This document shows positions 42,455 through 52,266 of a stretch of 64,000 nt of DNA, piece after piece; within the stretch, counting starts at the first letter, position 1, and the number at the start of each line of letters is the position of its first letter. The DNA comes from Linyphia triangularis (Eukaryota > Arthropoda > Arachnida > Araneae > Linyphiidae), in the NCBI GenBank assembly GCA_963978545.1, contig OZ021729.1, positions 14,783,501 to 14,847,500 of the forward strand, written 5' to 3'. The notes under the pieces are model-generated. The model was not told the DNA's origin, made no database searches, and worked only from the letters and a program-made list of their open reading frames with translations. The position numbers and the translations under genes were made by a program.

Positions 42455-42901
42455 TATATATACAACCCAGTCCGTGAGGGTTCCTCAGTCGCTGCCCAGA
42501 CCCCGACTTGGAAGGACGTCTATCTGCCTGCCCTTCCGCCGACGAATTGTCATAATAACGCCGGTAATAATGGATGTGTGGCCGGGACTGATGCATGTCT
42601 GGGGCCGGGTAATAAAGAGGGTCTAACAGCAGATTGAAACAGGGCTTACGATAACCCGACAAGCTAATTTGTGGACATCTTGAACCTCATCACAGAAACG
42701 TAAGGGACGGATACGTCTCACGACAAGGTTGACGTGGAACATTTTGACTACCCAGAAGAAAAAATATTCTGACACGAGAAGAAAAAATATTCTGACACTA
42801 GAATAAAAAAATATTTTGCCGCTGGAGGTCTTGTTTAAATTTAAAAATAGTCTCAAGTCAAAACCTTGACAATGCTTAAGTAAATAAGTAAGTAAGTAAG
42901 T

Positions 42902-42998
<97 letters not shown>

Positions 42999-43003
42999 AG
43001 GAG
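42455..43003 (+). repeat. Rightward promoter, second repeat tail, microsatellite and A/T palindrome
   Basis: Promoter TATA 42455, TCAGTC with +1 at 42487, GGACG at +28; AATAAAG near 42611; tail to 42875; an AAGT microsatellite (about 42877-42905); A run 42906-42949 and T run 42950-42997. No gene lies between the promoter and the palindrome: a free-standing transcription-unit-like repeat of about 550 bases. Confidence 0.75.
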
Positions 43004-43067
43004 TATATATACAACCCATGGTCTCATGATCTCTCACTCGGTAACTGGACGTTGAAGAAGCAAGACC
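43004..43067 (+). promoter_or_regulatory. Core promoter of the 168-residue gene
   Basis: TATATATAC at 43004, TCACTC with +1 at 43036 and AGACC at +28 (43063-43067). The ATG follows 66 bases after +1. Confidence 0.75.
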
Positions 43068-43101
43068 TCTCCCTTCAGAAATAACGACACGATACTTCAA
43101 C

Positions 43102-43608
43102 ATGCCATTCGCCGTTGACTTTGTGTGCCAAGCCGAGTTCTTTTGCTATGGTGGCCAATTTGTTCCACGAAAAATATATTTTGTATCAGTGTACGACTCC
43201 AATGACATTCATTGCGTCAAGGTAAAAAATTCTTCGCTGAACCATTTTACCTATGAAGACATTCAGAAGAACTTTAACATACCGTTTAAACCCTTTGCTA
43301 TTGAAGATGAACCTAAAAACATCCACGAGGTGGAACTGAGCAATTTTCAAGATTTTTTAAAGAAAAAATTTATTCCTGAACAGCTCAACATATCTGGATG
43401 GCCTTTTACGGTCGCCACGATGGACATGGCCACCTACTTGTACCTGTTTGAAATCTTCGAAGACTTACAGTACCTAGGAGCCAGAGTCCTCGAGGAAAAG
43501 TTGCAACTCCTCACCGACAAGCCAGAGTGCTTAACCATATGCAGAGCTGCGGCAGAAAAACTATACTTGAAACGCCAAAATGGTCCCAATCGATATTGGG
43601 ATGAGTAA
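43102..43608 (+). CDS. Unknown protein, 168 aa
   Basis: Unrecognised. The N-terminal hairpin-like region (VCQAEFFCYGGQFVPRKI) resembles VHTQGVVMDGQYIPLEM of the 170-residue protein at 52267, and both are followed by hydrophobic strands, so the two may share a fold; a decayed RNase H-type exonuclease fold was considered but active-site residues are not evident. The rest is helical, with leucine-rich segments (LYLFEIFEDLQYLGARVLEE). It is under an early-type promoter. Confidence 0.75.
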   Translation: MPFAVDFVCQAEFFCYGGQFVPRKIYFVSVYDSNDIHCVKVKNSSLNHFTYEDIQKNFNIPFKPFAIEDEPKNIHEVELSNFQDFLKKKFIPEQLNISGWPFTVATMDMATYLYLFEIFEDLQYLGARVLEEKLQLLTDKPECLTICRAAAEKLYLKRQNGPNRYWDE

Positions 43609-43689
43609 AATACTGTATTTTTTGGGGAATTCCAAAGTGTATATAATCATTAGTTGTATATATATATATCAAGTAAAGAATTAAATTAA

Positions 43690-43785
<96 letters not shown>

Positions 43786-43792
43786 CACTTGG
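43609..43792. repeat. A/T palindrome
   Basis: A run from about 43696 to 43749 and T run 43750-43785, preceded by an isolated TATATATATATATC (43661-43672). The long conserved tail is absent. Confidence 0.75.
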
Positions 43793-43856
43793 TATATATA
43801 CGACCCATATCATGAGGTGTTATCAGTCAGCGGCCAAACCTCGACATGGACGGACC
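43793..43856 (+). promoter_or_regulatory. Core promoter before the 107-residue frame
   Basis: TATATATAC at 43793, TCAGTC with +1 at 43825 and GGACC at +28 (43852-43856). A 17-codon upstream frame (ATG near 43846) precedes the next ATG at 43965. Confidence 0.7.
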
Positions 43857-43964
43857 TCTTCCTGCTTGCTCCTCGAACCGATATTATTGTATAGTATAGC
43901 CTGTGGTGATTTTAAAAAAACGATAATTTTTTCCAACTCACTAATCTCAACTCCTCCCCAGCTG

Positions 43965-44288
43965 ATGTGTATTCGTCAGTTTTCAATTTCTGTACGTAAC
44001 CCTCAACTCGTTTGGAATAAACACCATCTTGTTCATTACCTAGCATCATATTTATTTTTAAAGGAATCGCGTGTTTGTTTCAAACTTATATCTCAATCCC
44101 CGTGGCATTATCAAGGTTCTTTTATTCACACCACCGTTCTCTTGTACGATTTTCATCATGAGTGCTATCCCTCTTTACTTACCAATCGACGCACCCGTCA
44201 CTTTTTTTCTTCAACAAGTCCATCAAAAAGGTCTCATCGAAATACATCGCGGTTCTTGCCCCGATATCGCTGCTCACGTCGAACGTAA
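43965..44288 (+). CDS. Possible small early protein, 107 aa
   Basis: The first substantial ATG after the promoter at 43793. The first 75 residues have a plausible protein composition (aromatic and His-rich), while the last 30 overlap the next gene in another frame and are Arg/Ser-rich, as expected of non-selected sequence. It may be a real short gene, a gene truncated at its 3' end, or leader sequence for the 44158 gene. Confidence 0.4.
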   Translation: MCIRQFSISVRNPQLVWNKHHLVHYLASYLFLKESRVCFKLISQSPWHYQGSFIHTTVLLYDFHHECYPSLLTNRRTRHFFSSTSPSKRSHRNTSRFLPRYRCSRRT

Positions 44289-44685
44289 ATCGTGTGCGTG
44301 TGGGACGCGTGACCAGATTGCCATTTCTGACCGTTGTATCTTTGTCCAGAAAGATACGCACAGAGTGAACGGATACCCAGCATACTTTATATCCAATCAG
44401 ACACAACAAGAAGAAATTACGCTTCTCGCCTGGTTAACTCGACACAAGTATTATACATTTGGGTCTCGAATTATCAAAAGAGGACCCAAAGATACCTATC
44501 TCAGCCGGTTTTTGACTTCCGTCCGAAAGTTTCGTTTCGAACTGCACGATGCATGCGGTCAATGCGAACGTCACACGCTGATTGGAGAACCCGTCTTTTT
44601 TCTCTCCGACATTGTCCTATCCAGGCAAAACAAAGGCCCTACCTTGGAGAGCGCTTTACAACATGGTCGACCCGAGCAAACGTGA
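44158..44685 (+). CDS. Unknown Cys-containing protein, 175 aa, upstream of p74
   Basis: The frame opens earlier at GTG; the ATG at 44158 is the first. It has two small Cys groups (CPDIAAHVERKSCAC, about 33-47, and HDACGQCERH, about 131-140) that could coordinate metal. Its 3' end overlaps the start of p74 by 23 bases, so the two genes are probably co-expressed. It is not recognised. Confidence 0.7.
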   Translation: MSAIPLYLPIDAPVTFFLQQVHQKGLIEIHRGSCPDIAAHVERKSCACGTRDQIAISDRCIFVQKDTHRVNGYPAYFISNQTQQEEITLLAWLTRHKYYTFGSRIIKRGPKDTYLSRFLTSVRKFRFELHDACGQCERHTLIGEPVFFLSDIVLSRQNKGPTLESALQHGRPEQT

Positions 44686-46069
44686 ATTGGAGCATGCCAC
44701 GCGATATGCAACCGAAGCCACCAAACTTTTTTTAATGCAAGAGTACAAGCGGAACTATCCACACATCTTTCAAGAAGCTACACTCGAAACACGTCCGGCC
44801 ACTCTTCAAGACTATTACGTACCACCGTCTCTGTCAGCCCAATGTATCGTCGTGACGCGCACCACTTTTACACAAGAAGAATGTCAACGCGTAGCGTGTT
44901 TTCCATTCAAAGAAGACATGGAACTTTGCAAAGAGACGGACCCCATGCGATGGATCCCTTTAGGGAGTCGTTATACGCTTGCATGCCAACCGACGTGTTT
45001 CGAAGAAAAGAGTATCGATACCGAATGGAGAAACGATGCGTGCGTCATGATTAATCCGCTACGCAAGATGTTGGCCATTTTTCCAGAAAAGCTATTTGAT
45101 AATAAAACCAAGCATCCTTTGCATACGGGACTTGAAATTGAGGGGGATCATTTAAAGTTAAACGGAAGGTATTGCGAAGCGTACGGACTGGACTTTGACG
45201 GTCGGAATTGCGATAGTTCTCAGGAACAAGCGATACTGGAATTCATAGTAGGCAAGACGGTGTATCGAACCGTTCGTTTACAGAATGTGAAACCAATGGC
45301 AAGACCTCATCCCCCTCCCCTCCCCAACTATCCGAGACAGAGGAAACGCGTGAAACGAAGCCTTCCTCAAGAAGATTCAGTTGACGTCTCTCAGTTGGCT
45401 GCGGATATTGCCACCGATCTGGCTATCGATTTAAATATTGATGCTGGAGCATGGGCTGTACAACATATTCTCAAAAAGAAAGTTCCCAGACTCATTACCA
45501 AAGCAACGTCAGACATTTTTTTCAAATCTGCATTGAAGCAAGCCGTGATGAAAGCGTATGCTGATGCTGCCATCGTTGGTTCCAAAATGCTGAGTAAGAC
45601 GGTAGGTGTGATTAGTAACGTGTATGCCGTTTACAGTCTCGTGTCTATGGTTTTGGATATCATTGACCCCTACAATTTCGAAAAGGTGCTCGATAGTAAC
45701 ATGCTGCAAGAGATTGATCGTAAACTAGACTTGTCCTACTATCAACACGAGGATGGGAATAATCAAAAGATTACCCCTGAATATATGTGGGATAACATAT
45801 TATCCACAGACGAATCGGAACGTTATACATATATGGCTGAAAAAATGAGAGAATATATAGGAGCACTCCACGCGCAACCCACAAAGGATCCTCTACCCCC
45901 ATTGATTCACGTGAATGTAGTCTCGCGAGTAGCAGAGGAACGATGGAATGGGTCATTGCATGCAGCACTGATATTTATGCTTGTCACAATAGCTGTTGTG
46001 TTTTGGCAGTGGATACATGTTTGGGCTACGCTATTATTTTTCATATTGATAATATATACAAGACATTGA
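44663..46069 (+). CDS. p74: P74 / PIF-0 envelope entry protein, 468 aa
   Basis: The C-terminal half matches the P74 pattern: a long amphipathic helical region with repeated Ala/Lys-Ile/Val heptads, then a conserved LVSMVLDIIDPYNFEKVL block (about 325-342), and a C-terminal hydrophobic anchor (about 437-465) with two adjoining segments. The N-terminal half has paired Cys (CQRVACFPF, CQPTC). A polybasic stretch RQRKRVKR (225-232) lies near mid-protein, where baculovirus P74 is known to be cleaved by trypsin-like protease. P74 is the oral-infection factor that binds midgut cells. Baculovirus P74 is about 640 residues, so this one is clearly shorter. The first ATG in frame is at 44663. Confidence 0.75.
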   Translation: MVDPSKRELEHATRYATEATKLFLMQEYKRNYPHIFQEATLETRPATLQDYYVPPSLSAQCIVVTRTTFTQEECQRVACFPFKEDMELCKETDPMRWIPLGSRYTLACQPTCFEEKSIDTEWRNDACVMINPLRKMLAIFPEKLFDNKTKHPLHTGLEIEGDHLKLNGRYCEAYGLDFDGRNCDSSQEQAILEFIVGKTVYRTVRLQNVKPMARPHPPPLPNYPRQRKRVKRSLPQEDSVDVSQLAADIATDLAIDLNIDAGAWAVQHILKKKVPRLITKATSDIFFKSALKQAVMKAYADAAIVGSKMLSKTVGVISNVYAVYSLVSMVLDIIDPYNFEKVLDSNMLQEIDRKLDLSYYQHEDGNNQKITPEYMWDNILSTDESERYTYMAEKMREYIGALHAQPTKDPLPPLIHVNVVSRVAEERWNGSLHAALIFMLVTIAVVFWQWIHVWATLLFFILIIYTRH

Positions 46070-46492
46070 TAACATTGGTAATCAGACCCGGTCTCTCTGC
46101 TTGGACATTTAACACCTCATCACAGAGACGCGGGAGACGGAAGAATAAAGAGGGTCCTACAACAGCTTGAAACAAGGGTCCAAGGAATCTCTCGAAGCTG
46201 CTTCGTGTACATCTCAAAGCAGAGACTCAAGAGATGGGCTGGTTAGGACGTCAAAAGACAAGGTGAGCATTTTGACTTTGCGATAAGGGTTCAAAGCTGC
46301 TCCTCTTTACAAAGACGCAAGAGATGAACACGTTACGATGTCACAAGACGAGAGGTTGATGCTTAACGTTTCGACCCACCCTAAAAAATATAATTTCGAG
46401 ACGTGAAGAAAAGAAATTCTAGAGAGCCAAGAAGAAAAATTTCTGACGCTGGAGGTCTTTGCAGAATTTAAAAAAGTCTGTAGTAGAAACCC

Positions 46493-46575
<83 letters not shown>

Positions 46576-46594
46576 TTTTTTTTGTTTTTTTTTT

Positions 46595-46650
<56 letters not shown>

Positions 46651-46801
46651 GTACTATATATACAACCCGAAATCTGTCGGTGGCTCAGTCGGTGCCCAGA
46701 CCTCAACGTGGACGGACGTCTCTGCTTGCTCCTTCAACAGTTTATTCCATTAGACCTCTAAAATGTAGTAAATTGTTACCAGAGTTTGTATAACCTTACC
46801 G
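46070..46801. repeat. Two partial repeat tails, A/T palindrome and rightward promoter
   Basis: AATAAAG near 46143, tail pieces repeated (46180-46260 and 46285-46480), the longest palindrome in the window (A 46499-46571, T 46572-46647 with two interrupting G), promoter TATA 46655, TCAGTC with +1 at 46687, GGACG at +28. It points antisense into the RS-repeat gene. Confidence 0.75.
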
Positions 46802-47698
46802 TTAAGGATGGATTCTTTCCATAACCACCGTAGTTTTTCGAGGTATTTGATCCCGTAGCAATGGGTGACGCTTTGAACAATGACTTAACAATAAGCTACA
46901 TTGTTTATTTTCAAGTCTATTATGTTTAAATTTACCAGTTTTCTTCTTAAAAGTCAGCGAGTGTGGAGGATAATCGTAAACAAGTGTCTTATCATTCAAA
47001 CGCTGCAAGCGTGGACCTCTGTTTCTAAGAGGTCTTCTTTGAGGGCTAGGGGATCTACTGCCTGGACTTGGTGATCTTCTTGGGGATCGTTGAGGGCTAG
47101 GGGATCTACTGCCTGGACTCGGAGATCTTCTTGGGGATCGTTGAGGGCTAGGGGATCTACTACCTGGACTCGGAGATCTTCTTTGTGGACTAGGGGATCT
47201 ACTAACAGATCTTCTTGGTGGACTTGGGGATCTTTGTGGACTAGCAGATCTTCTTGGTGGACTTGGGGATCTCTGTATAATTATATTCCGTGGAATTCTT
47301 GCCTGTGGACTGGGTGTTCTACTAAAATCCCCTCCCAGAGAATAGGTTGGACTAGGTGCTCTTCGACCTCTTATACTTCTTATCCTTCTTCGACGACTTG
47401 TACTTCTAGACCTTCTTCGACGACCTATACTTCTAGACCTACTTCTTTGACGACCTATACTTCTAGACCTACTTCTTTGACGATTTGTGCTTCTTGACCT
47501 ACTTCTCGATGAATCTGACGTAATTCGATTGACACGGCGACGCGGTCTCAATCTCATGGGTGAAGGGGATCTTAACATAGGAGATCCCGGGTTTACTCGT
47601 CTATTCATTGTATTATCCACCGTGGCCACCATTCTATTTACCATACTTCGTATCTGAGAATTTGATTGCGATCTAAGGTTTGAACCATCCCTTTCCAT
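46802..47698 (-). CDS. Arg/Ser-repeat protein, 298 aa
   Basis: The start at 47698 follows an AATAAAG that overlaps the stop of the upstream gene (47701-48618). Residues about 45-215 are dominated by RS, RSRSRS and SPSPxR repeats, including three copies of a RRSPSPGSRSPSPQRSP unit. The C-terminal 80 residues are basic but not repetitive. The composition recalls both SR splicing factors (without an RNA-recognition motif) and the small Arg/Ser-rich DNA-condensing protein P6.9 of baculoviruses, which is much shorter. A DNA-packaging or RNA-binding role regulated by phosphorylation is plausible (inference). Confidence 0.85.
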   Translation of the reverse strand: MERDGSNLRSQSNSQIRSMVNRMVATVDNTMNRRVNPGSPMLRSPSPMRLRPRRRVNRITSDSSRSRSRSTNRQRSRSRSIGRQRSRSRSIGRRRRSRSTSRRRRIRSIRGRRAPSPTYSLGGDFSRTPSPQARIPRNIIIQRSPSPPRRSASPQRSPSPPRRSVSRSPSPQRRSPSPGSRSPSPQRSPRRSPSPGSRSPSPQRSPRRSPSPGSRSPSPQRRPLRNRGPRLQRLNDKTLVYDYPPHSLTFKKKTGKFKHNRLENKQCSLLLSHCSKRHPLLRDQIPRKTTVVMERIHP

Positions 47699-47705
47699 CT
47701 TTATT
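47699..47705 (-). promoter_or_regulatory. AATAAAG before the RS-repeat gene
   Basis: The heptamer is immediately 5' of the ATG and includes the TAA stop of the upstream gene, so the two genes are spaced only by the motif itself. Confidence 0.6.
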
Positions 47706-48618
47706 CTTTGATACGATACAATGGTCCAACCCAATGCTCGAGATCATACTTGGTGGCGGCTCGACAGGCTTCTTGCGGTGATTTTACAGACACATATTGA
47801 ATACCTCCAAAGGATGAGGTGGGAATGTCAAAATTACGATCAATGCAACCCGAACGGTAAAACGGGACTAGAGACAGCAAATGTGCTAATGTTTTCACAT
47901 TTCCGTGTTCCATCTTTCTACAAAAAAGAGTATCGAGGCAATTTTGCACAAATTGCTCGAAACTGCGACGACCATTCTTTTGCGGAAAACAAATGGCCCA
48001 CCCTTTGATGGCTCTCACGTTGACCAACATAAAATCAAACGATTCCCAAAATCGTAGAAACATTTCAAAAGGACTGCTGTCGTTGACCAAATCAATGAGA
48101 ACATATGTTTCTAGTAAGGTGATGGGATCATCGCTGCGTCCTCTGACTACGAGATTGTGGATAGAATCTTGTTTGACTTGGTTAATGTCGCGCGTCTGAA
48201 TAGATCCATCTTGGATACTCAAAAGATGCTTGGTGTCACGGGCCAACAATTGCAAGTTGGACCAATGAATAAAAGTGACATGAGTCCAAATGGTTTCGGG
48301 AGACGTTTTCAAATTCAAATGACTAGTGAAAACAACTATTCTAGCAGCATTAGGAGGTTTAATTACCTTATGTTGTGGAGCCGGTTCGATGACAACCAGT
48401 AAATCGCATTGTTGTAAAGGATTGTTGGAGTTGACCACTCGAATGCGATTGTCTGACGAGAATGGGTAAATAATAAACGGGGATTGGATTGCAATTTGCA
48501 GTTGAGGTACCTTTTCTAGAGCTGTATACAGTTGCTGGGGGTATCGGCCCAAGTTACCAAACACAATCGTATAATCATTGCGGAAGATGAACTGGACAAG
48601 ATCATCGATGGTTTCCAT
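47701..48618 (-). CDS. Unknown protein, 305 aa
   Basis: Unrecognised soluble protein of mixed alpha/beta composition, with Cys at intervals and no membrane segment. An AATAAAG (complement of 48623-48629) lies 4 bases before the ATG. It ends at the RS-repeat gene's start with no spacer. Compact linkage and motif place it with the late-type genes. Confidence 0.8.
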   Translation of the reverse strand: METIDDLVQFIFRNDYTIVFGNLGRYPQQLYTALEKVPQLQIAIQSPFIIYPFSSDNRIRVVNSNNPLQQCDLLVVIEPAPQHKVIKPPNAARIVVFTSHLNLKTSPETIWTHVTFIHWSNLQLLARDTKHLLSIQDGSIQTRDINQVKQDSIHNLVVRGRSDDPITLLETYVLIDLVNDSSPFEMFLRFWESFDFMLVNVRAIKGWAICFPQKNGRRSFEQFVQNCLDTLFCRKMEHGNVKTLAHLLSLVPFYRSGCIDRNFDIPTSSFGGIQYVSVKSPQEACRAATKYDLEHWVGPLYRIKE

Positions 48619-48933
<315 letters not shown>

Positions 48934-49515
48934 TCATCTTATGCGTCTTTCACTTTGATGATCCAATACCTTATAATTGCAAGTGTCTTTCATCACAACC
49001 ACCTGCCGAGCCATTTTACGCAACGCGACATCTGCCAGTAAATTCATTTTGGTCTTATCCTCATAATGAAAGTCCAGTAAATCCTCTCCAACATCAGTGT
49101 CAAACGACAGACGGCATCCTTCCTGATTTTCCTCTTTTTGCATTATAAACTTGTAAGCATCAAAAGGTTCTTTTTTCCGACGTTTGGTTGGTGGTAATAC
49201 TGACGGAATAAAGTGGTGCTTTTTTGCATCCCATATTTCTCTTGGACAGACTGTACTCTCAGTTGGATCAATATCGCTAGTGACATGGCTATTAGCTGAA
49301 TTTTCAAACATCACATTAAACCATTCTCTACAAAAAGTTTCAAAATTCTCATTTGGAAACAATTCTTGAAATATTTCCTTTGCCTCATTTGCTGTCTTGG
49401 CTGCCACAGTTGAAAACTCTTGCATATCCTCTAAATAAGGTTTAAACACTGCACTGTTTCTTTCCAAAAGGATTTGAACCTTATTTTTGTAATCCTCTAC
49501 AGATTTAGCATTCAT
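48934..49515 (-). CDS. Unknown protein with basic cluster, 193 aa
   Basis: Unrecognised, mostly helical at the N-terminus, with a basic cluster PPTKRRKKE (about 107-115) that could act as a nuclear localisation signal. It is divergent from the 102-residue gene with only 16 bases between the two ATGs, so any promoter must lie inside the coding sequences. Function unknown. Confidence 0.75.
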   Translation of the reverse strand: MNAKSVEDYKNKVQILLERNSAVFKPYLEDMQEFSTVAAKTANEAKEIFQELFPNENFETFCREWFNVMFENSANSHVTSDIDPTESTVCPREIWDAKKHHFIPSVLPPTKRRKKEPFDAYKFIMQKEENQEGCRLSFDTDVGEDLLDFHYEDKTKMNLLADVALRKMARQVVVMKDTCNYKVLDHQSERRIR

Positions 49516-49531
49516 CTTGTTTCTTTAGAGC

Positions 49532-49840
49532 ATGGATGAATCCCTTGCCCTGAAACTTGTACAGCAATTGAGTGTAAAACCCGTGCGCAGCGTCCGAATG
49601 ACAGGTAATCCTCTCATGTTACACGTGGCGTTTCAAGACGGAAGTACTTGTCGGAAGCGCTACGATTTAAAACTTCGCAAGTTTTTCACATGTTCTCAGT
49701 TTTTGAATGTGCAGCGTATTGACGAATTGGACGACTGCATTCCACAACCCTTGGATCTGTATGAGATACTCGGTTACCGTTCAGGAGACGCTATTCTTTT
49801 TAGCGGGTACGGGTTGGCGATGGCCATTCAATTTCTTTAG
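49532..49840 (+). CDS. Unknown protein, 102 aa
   Basis: A small soluble protein, unrecognised, with a basic central part and an acidic segment (IDELDDC). Its 3' end overlaps the convergent membrane-protein gene (49781-50071) by 60 bases. There is no clear promoter motif in the 16-base gap to its divergent neighbour. Confidence 0.65.
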   Translation: MDESLALKLVQQLSVKPVRSVRMTGNPLMLHVAFQDGSTCRKRYDLKLRKFFTCSQFLNVQRIDELDDCIPQPLDLYEILGYRSGDAILFSGYGLAMAIQFL

Positions 49841-50071
49841 ATTTTTAATATTGGTAATAATATTATCTATATTTTCAAATGTATAACGATATTTGAGATA
49901 TTTAAAAATTGTGATGGTAAACAGTGCTAGAAAGATGACGAGTGTTAAAATGATAAAATGCCAGCGGTAATGGGTGTTTTCAGATTGTATAGTCAGTACC
50001 CCAATGGCATAGAGTAATCCTCCAGCGAGCGTGAAAATTCCAAAAGGTTCCAGTCTTGATACGTTCAACAT
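49781..50071 (-). CDS. Small two-membrane-segment protein, 96 aa
   Basis: The start at 50071 overlaps the TGA of the upstream gene; an ATG 24 bases further upstream is possible. Two hydrophobic segments (about 10-27 and 39-58) and a basic, Asn-rich C-terminus (NIITNIKNLKKLNGHRQ). It forms a compact pair with 50065-50409. Unrecognised. Confidence 0.7.
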   Translation of the reverse strand: MLNVSRLEPFGIFTLAGGLLYAIGVLTIQSENTHYRWHFIILTLVIFLALFTITIFKYLKYRYTFENIDNIITNIKNLKKLNGHRQPVPAKKNSVS

Positions 50072-50409
50072 GACAAATAGTATTTTGCCTGACACAGAGC
50101 GACGTGTACTTTATTCCAAAAGTTTTCGTCGATAACCATAGCATTTTGAAATTGCTCTTGGTGCATGGCAAAGTCTGGAAGTTTTTGAGCAAAACCGAGG
50201 ATGGTTGAAATTTTATCTCGGAGCGATTCGACAGGTAGTTCTTGGATCCAGTCTCGTAGCTCTTGCCATAAATGGTCCCAGGTGGGAAACACGGCACGGA
50301 TTCGTTCTTCTATCTCGTGAGGAGAAGTGCTGAGAGCATTTGCCAAGTACTGTACGACGTCCAAATAGGTTTTGCGCATACATTGTTCTGCTTCTGCAAG
50401 ATGAGACAT
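50065..50409 (-). CDS. Unknown helical protein, 114 aa
   Basis: The start at 50409 is chosen because AATAAAG (complement of 50415-50421) lies 5 bases upstream; the longer frame reads through a promoter repeat. The protein looks all-helical and soluble, with several Trp and Gln. It is followed by the overlapping small membrane protein. Unrecognised. Confidence 0.75.
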   Translation of the reverse strand: MSHLAEAEQCMRKTYLDVVQYLANALSTSPHEIEERIRAVFPTWDHLWQELRDWIQELPVESLRDKISTILGFAQKLPDFAMHQEQFQNAMVIDENFWNKVHVALCQAKYYLSC

Positions 50410-50949
50410 TGTTACTTTATTAGTATATATGCAACCCAATTCCTGCGGTTGGCTCAGTCCAGACTGGACGGACGTCTTTCGACTTGCTCCTTTGAAGGGT
50501 GATGCCAGGACCCCTTGCAAATTTTTTCGAGGTGTTGTTGAAAAGTTTATCCAGAGCCTCTGAAAATTTCCAAGTATTTAAAATTTCACCTCGTAAAGAG
50601 TTGGTCTGAGGTGTAAATGAACCAGCCTCGAGACTTTTTTTTGTGGTATATATACTACCCAAATTCTGCGGCTGGTTCATTAGCCATCCAGCCTTTGCCT
50701 TGGACGGACCTTCTAGCTGCTCTCCCATTTTCCTCCATGCTAGCGTTCAACTTGTCTTTCCAAGAGGGATTATTCAAGACATTGGGTAGATCTTGTCTTG
50801 ACTTTATTCCTCAGCCAAGCTCATTTGTCAGACCCCTCTAGGCTTGCTTTTTCCGACGGAAAGTTTGGACAGTTGCTGCCCTACGTTACCTTTGCCGGGA
50901 TATTTATCAGCATCTAAAAGGTTTAGTACTCAAAGAGTCATCAATTATC
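50410..50949 (+). promoter_or_regulatory. Two rightward promoters and leader
   Basis: The first copy (TATA 50424, TCAGTC with +1 at 50456) has lost about 13 bases, so its GGACGG block is mis-spaced. The second (TATA 50647, TCATTA with +1 at 50679, GGACC at +28, 50706-50710) is intact and stands 271 bases before the next ATG. There is no A/T palindrome in this interval. Confidence 0.65.
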
Positions 50950-51459
50950 ATGGATTTTCAAAGAAGAGACTATGAAGTTTTCTTCAATTATAGATTACCA
51001 CTGGAGCGAAATATTGATACATTGTATGCAAGAGAAGTGGCGACTTGGGTTAATATTATTTTGGATGATTCACATTTGAAAAATCTAAATTTATGTATGC
51101 GGCAAGATAACCGTCCGGCGTTATTGAATGTAGACGCATGTAGTTCTGCAAAATACAAGGATTATATATTTGATCTTGTTTATGTTATTACTTCTGAAGA
51201 CCCTTTGGAATTAGATAATGCATCGTACAGGTTACTAATATTAATACTTCTTTTGAAAGAACAAAAAAGTAAATTTCCAGATAAAAAAGATACTATTGAA
51301 GATATAAGTCGTGAAGCTGCTTGGTACTTTGTCCAAAGAATTAAAAGTCAACAAAAAGTGCTCAAAGAAAAGCTTTTCAAGAGTGAAGTAAAGAAAGGTC
51401 TCATGTGGACTTTGACAATTGTTACAATTTTAGTTTTATTTCACGTCTTTCAAAAGTAG
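50950..51459 (+). CDS. Tail-anchored protein, 169 aa
   Basis: A mostly helical cytosolic part and a single C-terminal hydrophobic segment (about 149-167) ending in FQK, the layout of tail-anchored membrane proteins. Viral Bcl-2-like proteins have this size and anchor, but I see no BH1 or BH2 motif, so that is not claimed. AT-rich, under an early-type promoter and next to an A/T palindrome. Function unknown. Confidence 0.75.
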   Translation: MDFQRRDYEVFFNYRLPLERNIDTLYAREVATWVNIILDDSHLKNLNLCMRQDNRPALLNVDACSSAKYKDYIFDLVYVITSEDPLELDNASYRLLILILLLKEQKSKFPDKKDTIEDISREAAWYFVQRIKSQQKVLKEKLFKSEVKKGLMWTLTIVTILVLFHVFQK

Positions 51460-51756
<297 letters not shown>

Positions 51757-51966
51757 TCAGCCCTTGTACGTCAAAGCACCTACCAGTCCAAACGCAACCA
51801 CGTTCAGGGTGAGGTTAGCATAAAACATCCATTGGTGAGCCTTGACAATTACTGTTCCCGTACTGGTACTGTCACTATAAATAGTGTACGTCAAGTATCC
51901 AAAGGTTAGCAATCCCATCAAAAGGACGACGAGGAGGGAAATCAGCAGGATCATTTTCAAATTCAT
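51757..51966 (-). CDS. Small two-membrane-segment protein, 69 aa
   Basis: Two hydrophobic segments (about 4-27 and 46-66) with a short Ser/Thr-rich loop. AATAAAG lies at the complement of 51974-51980, 7 bases before the ATG. It is similar in layout (hydrophobic-loop-hydrophobic, final Gly) to the adjacent 85-residue protein, and the two may be diverged tandem copies. Confidence 0.75.
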   Translation of the reverse strand: MNLKMILLISLLVVLLMGLLTFGYLTYTIYSDSTSTGTVIVKAHQWMFYANLTLNVVAFGLVGALTYKG

Positions 51967-51979
51967 ACTATATCTTTAT

Positions 51980-52237
51980 TTACCCCATCACAAGCAACAT
52001 TCCAATCAAACCCATACCCACTAGGTTGCAGACAGTAGGACCCACCAACCAAAACTTTCGTTCTGTCCAAAACGCGTGAGCCTCCACACCAGTATCTGTG
52101 ACTGTATTAGAAGAACTAAGGACATAGGGTTTAGCGTACGCCATAGAATACATGTTGTAACCCATCACTGCGACAGAGACGAGCATCAAAACCAAAGACG
52201 TTACGCAGAGAATTGATTTAAAATTCAAACCCATCAT
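51980..52237 (-). CDS. Small two-membrane-segment protein, 85 aa
   Basis: Two hydrophobic segments (about 7-27 and 65-84) and a loop with SSSNTVTDTG. AATAAAG lies at the complement of 52242-52248. It ends 13 bases from the start of the 69-residue gene. Two consecutive ATG codons begin the frame. Confidence 0.75.
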   Translation of the reverse strand: MMGLNFKSILCVTSLVLMLVSVAVMGYNMYSMAYAKPYVLSSSNTVTDTGVEAHAFWTERKFWLVGPTVCNLVGMGLIGMLLVMG

Positions 52238-52266
52238 TCTTCTTTATTCAAACGTTTAATCAAGAG

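Noticed and set aside
50950..51459. Viral Bcl-2 homologue
   Set aside because: Size and tail anchor fit but no BH1/BH2 motif is visible.
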